Shown: piece by piece, positions 38,771 through 49,331 of the stretch
Layout: every line of letters begins with the position of its first letter
Position numbering within the stretch: position 1 is the stretch's first letter
Assembly: GCF_000002995.4 (NCBI RefSeq)
Contig: NW_025062478.1
Location: forward strand, 3,634,001-3,698,000
DNA from: Brugia malayi
Lineage: Eukaryota > Nematoda > Chromadorea > Rhabditida > Onchocercidae
Length of the DNA: 64,000 bases
Reading direction: 5' to 3'
Made by a program: the position numbers and the translations under genes
The notes under the pieces: generated by a model
The model's input: only the letters and a program-made list of their open reading frames with translations
Told to the model about the DNA's origin: nothing
The model's database searches: none

Positions 38771-40239
38771 TTTAAGGAAGAAAGAAAAAGAAACTAATTT
38801 TTTTTTTTTTTTTTTTTCATCTTTTTAAGTTTTTACAAATACTAAAGAAAATTTTTGTTTTTTCACTTTTTTTTTGGCAAAATTTTTTTTCGTCATTTCA
38901 AATTTACAAATATGAGAGACGCAAATAATTTTTTCTTTTTTTTTTTAATGTTTAATATTAAAATATTGCTACTTTTAACATTTTGTGCAGTTTATTTTCA
39001 TATTATTTATTAATAAAATTACTTGCATATATTATAAATTTCCTTTTTATCGATTAGTAAATATACGTACATAAAATATTAAAGAAATGATTGAACTTAA
39101 AAATTTATCAGTTAAAAATATGATAAATTAATCAACATAATGAAATCAAAAATAATATCCTAGAATGAAGCATTTATATACAGTGATAAAATCAATTATA
39201 TTAAGAATGATAAATTCTCCACTGATAAAATCAAATATATTATAAAATCTTTACCAAATATTATTAAATATACTATCAAATATTAAAGTACACCTAATAG
39301 GTGCTATAAAAATTCTTATAATATTGAAGTAATTGTAATATCATAAATAAGATCGGCATTGATAAAAATTTTATAAATTTAATTGATGATAACAATTTTA
39401 TGTTTGGTGAAAATTATCCAAAGAAATTTCCATGAATTTATGAGATAATTATTTTAAGTATTACATAAATTGCTTGCAATATTAATTCCAATATTATGAA
39501 AAAAGAAAAATTATCACTGTTAAAAAAATGATATAATTGAAAATAATGCAATAAATAATAATTATGATAAATGGAAGAAGTTTAGATATCATAAGCAGAA
39601 AGTGTGTTCTTATAGATTGATTTTCTTTTAAATTTTCTTTTTTTACAAGTTTTTTTTTTTTTACAATATATAATTAATCGTTATAATTTACCAATTTGTC
39701 AGCTTCTAAGCATTTAGAAGTCTTTAAAGAATTTTAAACAACTTAGTTCTCCTTTTTTTAATTAACTAATTCTACTGGTTGCAATGGATTATTTTTCGCA
39801 AATTTGTATATATTTTAAAGAATATATAATTTAGGCAAATTCTACGAGTAATTAATATGTAATTTTCTAAACAAATTACATGTACTTTGCTTATATGTAT
39901 TTTTTTTAACAAATATAAAAGTAAACAAAAAAAAATGTTTAATAAAAAGTATAATTTGAAATCATATACGCATCCAATTTTCCTTTTTCACTGTTTTCAA
40001 AGAAAGTATAAAATGGGTTTCCTTTTTTAAATTATATGAATTTCTGAATTTTTTTTTTAAATAAAAAAATATATTTACAATTATTATATGTACGTTTTTA
40101 ATAATATTTCAAATAAATTAATTTGTTTTCAAAAGAAATTTAAAACTAAAACAAAAATATAGTTTTTCTATCATCGCTAAATATATATTTCATTTTACAC
40201 ATAAAACGGTTAAAACCATATTACGCACGAGTTGACGTA

Positions 40240-40290
40240 TCACCCGTCACATTACGATCAGTCACGTGTGTCACGTAATGTAACGGGTGA
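40240..40290. promoter_or_regulatory. 17-bp inverted repeat around a CACGTG E-box
   Basis: TCACCCGTCACATTACG (40240-40256) pairs with 40274-40290 with one mismatch. The 17-base spacer contains CACGTG at 40263-40268. It is an island of higher GC in very AT-rich DNA, about 475 bases upstream of the GTF3C3 ATG. A promoter or a mobile-element remnant are both possible. Confidence 0.45.
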
Positions 40291-40512
40291 AACAATTTTA
40301 ACGTTTCTAGCGTGACATTTCATTGAAATAATTTTTTAGCGCTATTACGTGTTTCTCTGTTTTACATTATGCTTAAACAGTCTTCCGTCGTCTGATTCTC
40401 CTCAAAAACACAGTCTTTATCCCCATGCTTGCATTTCTCAATTTGCATTGAAGCATGTTGAATGTATGTTTTAAATGGTTCAATTAATATTGTTTAGCTC
40501 AGTTACGGGAAT

Positions 40513-40660
40513 ATGGGTTTGATCTAGAAAGGATCCAGATGTATGGGTTTGATCTAGAAAGGATCTAGACGTGTGAGTTTGATCTAGAAAGGTCCTAGGC
40601 ATGGGTTTGATTTAGAAAGGACCTAGACGTATGGGTTTGGTCTAAAAAGGATCTATAGTT
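40513..40660. repeat. Five tandem copies of a 30-bp unit upstream of GTF3C3
   Basis: Units start at 40513, 40543, 40573, 40601 and 40631 and share ATGGGTTTGATCTAGAAAGG. The third is 28 bases long. The array ends 105 bases before the GTF3C3 start codon, so it lies in the promoter or 5' UTR. Confidence 0.85.
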
Positions 40661-40765
40661 CAATCTAGGTAACAAATTTTTAACGTTTAAAATTCACATA
40701 AGTGAATTGAATTGTGCAGTGAAAAAAAAAAAAAAAAAATGCAAATTAAAATTTAAGTGAAAATA

Positions 40766-43700
40766 ATGGAAGATAATTGTGAAGAACTTGTAAATTTAAC
40801 ACCGATGCGAGTGCGGCGTGATAGCGTACAGTCAACTATTGCTGATTGTAAGTTTTATTTACTATTTATTTTTTTTTTGCTTGGAAAATTAAAATTCACA
40901 TGGATATAATTTTTAGTACATTCATATTCATTATTGTATAAGTTTGCTATCGAATATTCTCAGAGATATTCCTAAACTCATATTGTTATGCGTAGAAAGC
41001 GTAGAAAGAAAAAAAAATGCATAGAGAAGCTTTGAACTGCATAGCTTATAAGGTTGGAAAATTTAATGAAAATACGAAACATATATTTATCTTTAATTGT
41101 TTGAAATTTACGAAAGATAATTATCTGAGTTATGTAGACTTGGCACATGAAGCGAGACGTTGCTCACAGTCGGATCATTTGGAATCCGATGGTATAATCG
41201 GTGAAGTTAATGTATCGGCATTTTTCGAACCATCGGGCACTTCTGCATCAGCTGCTGGAGAAACCACTGATAACTTTGAATTTAATGAACCATTAGAACG
41301 ATTTATGCGTAATGAAATTGCCTATAATGAGTTCATGCAAATGACAGGTAATTTAATTCTCTGCATTTACTACAGGTTAAGTTGATTAACTTGATATGAT
41401 TTTGTTTTCATTTGTTTTGCATTTTCATTTTTCTATTATTCATACATTAATAGCTACTTCAGAAAGAAAGAAATTAAACATCTGTAAATAAATACTGTAT
41501 AAGTAATTGTTTCACATTTCAGTGTAGGAAATGCAAGCAAAAAAAGTAAGAAAAAAACATGCCTCACCGTTATTTTATTTTCATACAAAAATTTAAGTTT
41601 GTTGTTTAGTTGATTGCAATTATTTAAGTTTGAGGCTTAAAGAAAAGATATTTTTCAGGTGGTGTTGGATTGGATGAAGAAGAAGCAGGTTACGATGTTA
41701 ATGAAGGTAATATTAAAATTTTTTCAGACTCTTGGTTGCTCCTCAAATTTAAATTTCCTTTTTTTTTTTCCAGGTGTTGTTGCGTATAAGAAAAGATCAC
41801 GAACGCAACTTGCTTCGCAAGAGTTGGTTTTTTTTTTTTTTTTTTTAATACAATAAATTATTTGTGAGATTTATTCATAGATTAACTCATCTTTTTTTTT
41901 CTGAAATCTTGTTGAGCTTGTTTTATAATCTGTCCTCTACCCATACTTTGTTCAAATGTTATAAGTTACTGTCTTAATTATTATCAGCAATGGAAATTAA
42001 AACACAATCAAATAAGCCAGTCAGTATCATTTTTAAACAGAAATATAACTTTTCTTCATCGTTTAGCCAAAGTGTTGAGATTGAAGCTGAAAAGGAATCA
42101 TCGCCTGATGTATACGATGATTTTGCTGAATCTGGAGAAATACCAAGTACATCGTTCATCATTGTTAGTTCACTGAAATTCATCTTTTATTGTTGAAGAA
42201 TATTCAACTAATATTTTGATATTCTTTCAGTAATCTTGTCTTTAGGAATCACCGATCTCAAAAATAGCACCACACGAACGTTCTTTGGAGGAAGTTGATG
42301 AAGATCGGTTACTGGGCATACCACTTGAACTCAGAAACAGTGAATCATTTGGTGAAACAGCACCAGGGGCAAAAGTTGCTGGATTTGGTGGTGAAAGGCG
42401 AATGAAAACGAACAAGTTATTTTTATATTTTGTACATACACATTCTTTTTTTTTTGAGAACTATGAATATTTTTTCTTCTGTAAAATTGTGAGCAGTGAA
42501 GATTCGAATTATCACTAAATTAATGATAATGTTGGCAGTATAAGCTTAGCTGATTATATAAAGATTGACCACTGCTTTTTAGGACATTGGATGCTTTGAT
42601 TGGTCAGGCAAATGTTATTTATGCGAAAGGACAAACAAAAGAAGCTTTAACTATGCTGTTAGAGGTATTATAATTTGGTTTATTAAAGATAATGACTTAT
42701 GATAGTTAACAGATAGTTTTAGTAAATCAGAATTACTAGTGTAATTTTAGCAGAGATTTGAGTTTGTTTCAACGTTGTTCTTTAGGTAATCAGACAAGAA
42801 CCACGAAATCCGGAACCATATCGGCAGGTAGCTGACATCTACAACGATCTTAATCGGCCTCAAAAATCTCTACAATACGGTTTGTTGGCTGCTCATTTGA
42901 ACGGTAGTCGTACATCTGCTGTAGAATGGGCAGATTTGGGTGATTATGCTTTAAAATTGGATAAAAACGAAGAAGCTGCCGCATGTTATGGACGAGGTTA
43001 GTATTTGATATGATTATTTGAGTTCGCTTTTCTTGCTTCTTTCTCTTTCTCTCTCTTTCTTTCTTTTACTTTTCTATTACTATTGTTATAGATACAATGA
43101 TGTTATCGCCTATATTATTTGATGCAAAACTTCGGATACTTAAATCTTTTACAAACAGATTTTTTTAACTGTTTTCTGAATACTATGAAGAAATATCGAA
43201 AAATTTCCATCGTTATTCTTTCATGTTTTTTTTTTTTTTTTATACGAACATTTTTCAGCAATACGAGCCGATTCGTCCAATCATTTTTACTATGAAAAAA
43301 GGATTAATGCACTTGAGAAAGTCGGACTTAATGTTCTTGCAATGCGAACACGATTTATGGCTATGCAGTCAGTTGATCGAGGACAAGTGGATTTCGAGTG
43401 GTTTAGAAATATGATAACAATTGTAAGCTAGATTATATTGATTATATAAAAAAAAAGAAAGAAATATCGAAGGATATGTAAAAACCAGTAATTGCAATCC
43501 AAATAACGTAGGAAATTTTAAAAAGCTGATATTTAGAAATCATTGCAGTGCTGCAGTTTAATAAGGAAAAGAATAAAAAAAAAAAATGAATAATAAATAT
43601 ATAAACTTCAGGCTGCCGATCACTATATTAAAATGAATGATGAAGAAAAAGCAATAGCAGCATTAGAAACGTTTGTTCTTCGTAGTCGTGAATATAATCG

Positions 43701-46700
43701 TGATGCTACTGAGCAACATAAAACTGTCGTTCGTAAGTTTCATTGATGATTTAGTAATTTATTTTATGGAATATTTTATTTTTAGTAATTTATGGAATAT
43801 TTGGAATATTGCTATTTTCTAGACAGCAAATGACAAGTTTCAGGTTTACTGATGAACAGCCATCGTTTCGAGGATGCATCAAAGTCTGTCTTTGCTCTCT
43901 GTCCTGGAATTACTGCTCTTGATGAAATGGGACGTTTTGCTGTTGATGTAAGCAATTTCATACTATCAGTAAAAGTTTTAAATCAAAACTCGTTATTAGG
44001 TTAACCATAAAATTAGTTAGAAGATATTGCATGGAGTTGAATCATTAACCTAATGGTGATTATTTCTCTATTGTTTCATTACTATCAGTAAGCTGTTATG
44101 CCGAATAATTGATCAATACAGAGCCGAATAATGGAATTGCTAAATTTTAGATTAAGTACAACAATGCAAGTTATACAGTGAGACCATTTCCTCCAGAAAA
44201 AGTGCATCGTTTTGTTGTTGGTGAAAGCTTACCAACAATTTTTCTGGCACGGCTTGTTATTTGTTTCATTAGACTTGGTCGTAAAGATCTGGCTCCGGTA
44301 AGATCCTGAATTGCTTCTTGAATATTAGCAATCAATTTATTTTCAATACTGTATATTTACCAGTTTATATTATAAATTGAATTATCAAAAATTGTGAAAT
44401 TTATTTTCAAACAGGTTGTTAGGCTTGTTTCATATCCAACGCTATAATGTAGCAGATGAAAATTTCATTTTTAATTAAGACATTAGATAAAATAAGTTGC
44501 AGCTGAGTGGAAGTTAGTTTTTATAAAGTTTATTTATAGGTCGTTATTTCACCTGATTTTTGATTATGTGCATCTCAACCGTTTTTGAAAAGCATTTTCA
44601 AATTAATAAAAATCACTTTTTTTTTTTTTTTTTACTGAGAAAACGTTAAACAAAAATGTGGTTATATATTAAATTGCGGATATTTACAGACTCTCGTAGA
44701 CAAGCTTTTCGAAAGGGCTATTGTACCGGAAGATCAACAAGTCTATTTGGACATAGCACGTGCTTATCATGCTGTCGATTGTGTAGCACATGCCCAAAAA
44801 TACATGGAACATCTTTTGGCTCGTCCACATTTTCTGGATGTTGCTGAAGCGTGGTACCTTTACGGTCTCTTTCTTTCCGTATGTTTTCCCATCCATTTTG
44901 ATAATTTCTTAAACGATTAAGTCAAATCGGATTCAATTTTTCACTTATATTTTCAATATTTGCTGATAAGAATGACGTACGTTTATTGTAGATGTATAAG
45001 TAATTTTTTAGATTCGTAAGAAATATGAAGAAGCATGTGAAGCTTATCAGCATGCACTGGATCTTCAGCCGTCACATGTTGACGCACGTATCAATTATTC
45101 GTCAATTCAGCAGCGTTTGGGTATGGTTGATGAAGCATTTGAAACTTTGCGTGAGTATGTATTGGATGCTGGGAGCAGTTTACCGGCAAGTTATTTATTA
45201 TATTCTTTAAAAAAAAAAAATAAAAAATAAAAGTAAAACCCGTAATATTCCATCATTTGTTAATTCGTTCGTCAAGTTTAATGATTCGAAAGTTTTGCCA
45301 TTTTTCCTATGGTTACATCTTTTAGATTTGTTTTAAATAATTACATAATTATAACTTAGTTTTACTAAATTAATTTTAGTCATATTAATTTTAGTAATAA
45401 AAAAATTAATCAAATTAATTTTGATATCAACTTAGTTTTTTTTTTAATATCATTGTAGTCAAGTCGTCTTTTTCCACTGCTAAATTGTACTGATTGTTTA
45501 GTTTATTTTTCATTTTCTAGGATGAAAGATTGTTGGTGCGTCAGGCTGATTTCTTATTTGAGCGGAAACGAATGGATGAATTTGCTCGTTGTGTTCGAAT
45601 GTTACTTGCTCCTCATTTTTACGAAATTTACTTAAACAATATGGCTTTATTGAAGAGGAGGTTACCAGCGAGCGAACGAGGAAGTATTTTCCTTTTTGCA
45701 TTTTGCACATTTTTATAAAATTGTACTTTTTTCTTAAGCAAAATGTAATTTCTAAAGTTATTGTTGAAAAACCTTATGTCTAGGAATATTTCTTATATTT
45801 CATTCTACATTTTTTTTTTTTTTCATGAACTTATATTTCATGAACTTTGATCAATTCACAGATAATAATTCTAGCTGTTTACCATGGTATTCGCGTACAA
45901 GCATTTAATGCAGTGCGTGGCTCAGCATTCGAAAAATACGTGAAACGTGTTGGACAACTTGCAGCAGCAGAAGAGCGTGCACCAAGCGAGATTACTGGTA
46001 CACAGGTAAATTCTGTTTTTCCTTCAGTATCAATTTCAAAATTTATAGGTAATATCATAGCGACATAACTGAATTATAAAAATACTTTTAGTGGATAAAT
46101 AATTCAGATTCTTTATTTCCTTATCTTTAAAGTGAAGTTACATGAATTTTTACAATAATTGATTAATCTCAATTCCTGTTCAAATCTCCATTCCTTCTTA
46201 CATTCTGTCAGGATTAAGTCATTACAAAATGTTTAGTTCCCATTTATATTTTTTTAAATGATTTAAGAATAACATATCCTAGCTATTTCATTTAAAAATG
46301 TCAGAACGATTTTTATTTATATTAGTAGCTGACATCAACAGATGAGACAAATGAATCGATCATAGCCTCTGTCATCTGAAATTAACGATCGTTTTCAATG
46401 GCTTTTTGATATTTTTTCAAATTTTTTCACTTTTATTTCATAATATGTTTCATTTTCAGCTTCATGATTATTGCTTCAAGTTATTGGAAACATTGCTGCA
46501 GCAAAAAAGATGCTTGGATGCGTTACATGTCTGTTGTTTTGCTTACTTACAACCGCTCATCAGCAAAAGTGTTAAGTGAGTGCTCTTTCAAATGGTAAAA
46601 TTAAAATTGCATAAGATTGAATTTTAAAGTTCTACTAACTGTATCACTTGCAGCCAATTATTTGTATGAATCGTTTCATTTTTTAGAACTTTGGAAACGT

Positions 46701-47812
46701 TCCAGAATCTTTTGCTGTACTGCTCATTACGAGCACATGTTTGGCCACTTGCATTCGAATATCTTCGATGGTTTCATACACTTTCTGTGGTTAGATAGTT
46801 CTCATAATTTAAAAATTATTAAATATAATTAAACTTTGTAATAAAGATATAATTTTATGTGATTACTTTATTATTTTACATTGGCCGGATCGGATAGAGA
46901 TTTTTTAATACAAACACCATTATCATATTTATCTTACTCAGAAAAAAAAAAAAAATATTGTTGTTAGGAATGATTTAATTGCTTAATCAAAGCTGTAAGT
47001 CGTGAAGAAGATTCAATTCAGTTATAGTCACTGAGATGTTTCATCTTAATATTTGTCTAATTATTCCGAAATCACACTATTTTTTATAGAACAATAATGC
47101 GCTCTTGTCACCATCAGATCGTGATCTATTATTCACTCGTATTTTCAATGCAATGAATTTTGTTTTCTGTCATTCTCAAAATGTTAGCTATCATCGATAC
47201 ATAATGAGAGCACTATCACGTACCTCAGGGAGTTTAGCGCTTCAAATGATTTCAGGAAATAATTCCTTAATTACTGGTGCATATCGTCATGCTCTTGGTG
47301 AGTAATGATTTTTTTTTTTTTGTTTTGTTATGGTATGAGGAGGGGAAGTTTCTCCTCAAGAATTTTTAAAGGTTTCGCCGAACGATTTCAGAACAGGGAG
47401 AGAGAGAGGAAAATGAGTTATTAGTACGCATAGGACAATGTAAAAAATAAAATTGATTACAGGTGAATATTTACATGTTTGGGTTCAAATTCCTGATAAT
47501 CCACTTGTTTGTATGCTCATCGGTCTTACATTTATTCACATGTCCTGCAAAAAAGATATATTTAGTCGCCATATGGTGGCTCTTAGAGTATGTTTTCTTT
47601 CTTAATATTTTCTTTTTTCTATTTGACTGAAAAGAAAAATTTCTGTTAATTGGAGAGAAATTGCGGAATGATAAAGAAAGGATACTTCGTTGTGTGAAAA
47701 TTAAAATTATGTTTTTCATATCTGTGTTTTCATAAACTGTGTTTTCATATCTGTAAATAAAGTACAATGAAGAAAAGCAAAATTATTATTGCTTCATATA
47801 AGGTCTTCTGCG

Positions 47813-47854
<42 letters not shown>

Positions 47855-48607
47855 GAAAAAAGTAAATAAATAAGAAATGAAATATATCTCAATGATCTTC
47901 AAAGGGTCTAGCATTCATGAATCGTTATCAAAAATTACGCGGTGACAATCAGGAAACATACTACAACATTGGACGCATGTTTCACCAAATGAACATTCTG
48001 CCTTTGGCTATGCATTTTTACGAAAAATGTTTGAAGGTAAATTGCAATTGTGCACGTTGTTTATACGCTTATTATTATACTGGTATTGCACTTTAAATTT
48101 ATGGTTATCAAAATAAGGAAGGTAAGATTGTTTGAAATTATGTGTGGTCAGAAACGCTGTGATTTCAATTTTGCAGGCTAATATTCCGAAAATTGTGATA
48201 ACAGATAAAGCCACTGGTAAGGAATATGCAGTGGAAGCTAAAGAGTAAATTTTGTTCATTTATTTTAATTTAGACATTGAAAGATATTAATTTTTTTTTT
48301 TTTTTTTTTGCTCTTGCAGTTATATTTAAATTATTCTTATTAAAAAAATACATTTAGCACACGACTAAAAATATTTCTATTATGTTTCTTTCATCTATAA
48401 GCTGTTTATGTTTTTTATAACATGTCTAATTTAACGCAGAATGATATAGCACATAATCTATTTTATTTTTTCGAGTTTAATAATTTAATTTGATTCAGAT
48501 ATAATCTTCGACCTATGGCTGCGCATAATTTGGCATTGATCTATTTGGCGAGTGGTAATCATTATGTTGCGAGGAATTTATTAGAAAGATATTGCTGCGT
48601 GGAATGA
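40766..48607 (+). CDS. TFIIIC subunit GTF3C3 / TFIIIC102 (TPR protein)
   Basis: Twenty-three exons: 40766-40847, 41138-41347, 41659-41706, 41774-41826, 42041-42163, 42246-42415, 42583-42664, 42786-42996, 43259-43422, 43612-43732, 43844-43947, 44151-44297, 44690-44878, 45012-45185, 45521-45683, 45875-46005, 46460-46575, 46687-46789, 47090-47297, 47463-47587, 47905-48036, 48177-48244 and 48499-48607. The product is 1010 aa. Residues 1-228 are acidic and poorly structured. Tetratricopeptide repeats follow, for example ALIGQANVIYAKGQTKEAL, PYRQVADIYNDLNRPQKSL and EEACEAYQHALDLQPSHVDA. The end (RPMAAHNLALIYLASGNHYV) matches the last GTF3C3 repeat. The protein scaffolds TFIIIC on internal promoters of tRNA genes and contacts TFIIIB. 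It is somewhat longer than the human protein. The acceptors of exons 2 and 16 are weak and may shift by a few codons. Intron 14 uses a GC donor. Confidence 0.9.
45186..45520 (+). other. GC-AG intron in GTF3C3
   Basis: Exon 14 ends ...TTACCG and the intron begins GCAAGT, then ends TTTTCTAG at 45520. Phase 0 is kept on both sides. No nearby GT donor keeps the TPR reading frame. GC-AG introns are a known minor class with a strict GCAAGT donor, as seen here. Confidence 0.75.
47815..47850. repeat. (AAT)12 microsatellite
   Basis: Twelve perfect AAT units in the intron before GTF3C3 exon 21. Confidence 0.9.
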
Positions 48608-49331
48608 ATTTTTATTGGATTGAAGCTATTCATTTGATATTGACAGTTATGTACTAAAAATTTAATCAATGGTACATATTATTTTCATGTTGAATTATGA
48701 AAAATTTTAATGAACTTTATACGGTATTACACTATCTTTTGGGTTTTTAATATCAGTTTTTTGTGAGCGATATTTCGTGCATATTGTTTTTACTGTTTAT
48801 TTGATTGTTTCTCGTCTCAGTTGTTCAAATCTGTATTTTATTGATTCGTTAACTCATGCTATGTTTGTGTAATTGATTGCTATAAATTGATGTGGAACTA
48901 TTAATGATTGTATTCCAGTGATGGCCTAAGGATTGATGTAATATTCATTTGAAAAAATATGGAGAAATAAATTTGTTAGCTTAATTTGTATTCTGTTTGT
49001 TTGCTGACTATTGATTATTGCAATACTTATATTTATGGATTGTTTGTAAGTAGGTTTGGATTAATTTTTGTGAAATAATATTATCCATGGTTGTTGGTTG
49101 AGTTGAATAGTTGTGAGTAACATATCTTAGAAATTGTTTGTATTAATGAGTTATGTTGCGAACTGTAGAGTTCAGTCTAAGTAACTGTTAATTGTTCGAG
49201 TTATTGACACCATAAATTAAAAATTGAGGATAAATTTTTAGGTTGAAATTGTGTTTCTGTGTGTGTATGTATGTATTTGTTTTTATTACTGATTTAAGAT
49301 ATTTGTGAGTATATTAATATCAGAAGCAAAC
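48608..49331 (+). other. Intercistronic region GTF3C3 to Mad3/BubR1
   Basis: This 724-base stretch has no exon. It contains an AATAAA at 48966 that could serve GTF3C3 polyadenylation, and it ends with an acceptor (ATATCAG) just before the next ATG. The length is large for a tight nematode operon but does not exclude one. Confidence 0.5.
49317..49323 (+). promoter_or_regulatory. Putative spliced-leader acceptor, Mad3/BubR1 gene
   Basis: AATATCAG ends at 49323, eight bases before the ATG at 49332, with no upstream exon in frame. Confidence 0.5.

Larger units (their letters stand above)
34810..40765. other. 6-kb divergent intergenic region
   Basis: This region separates the 5' end of the Spinster gene (-) from the 5' end of GTF3C3 (+) and should hold both promoters. 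It is mostly A/T homopolymer-rich with no coding exon. Visible structures are a tandem pair of about 58 bases at 35645-35745, a diverged duplication at about 38500-38770, the inverted repeat at 40240-40290 and the 30-bp repeat at 40513-40660. Confidence 0.6.
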
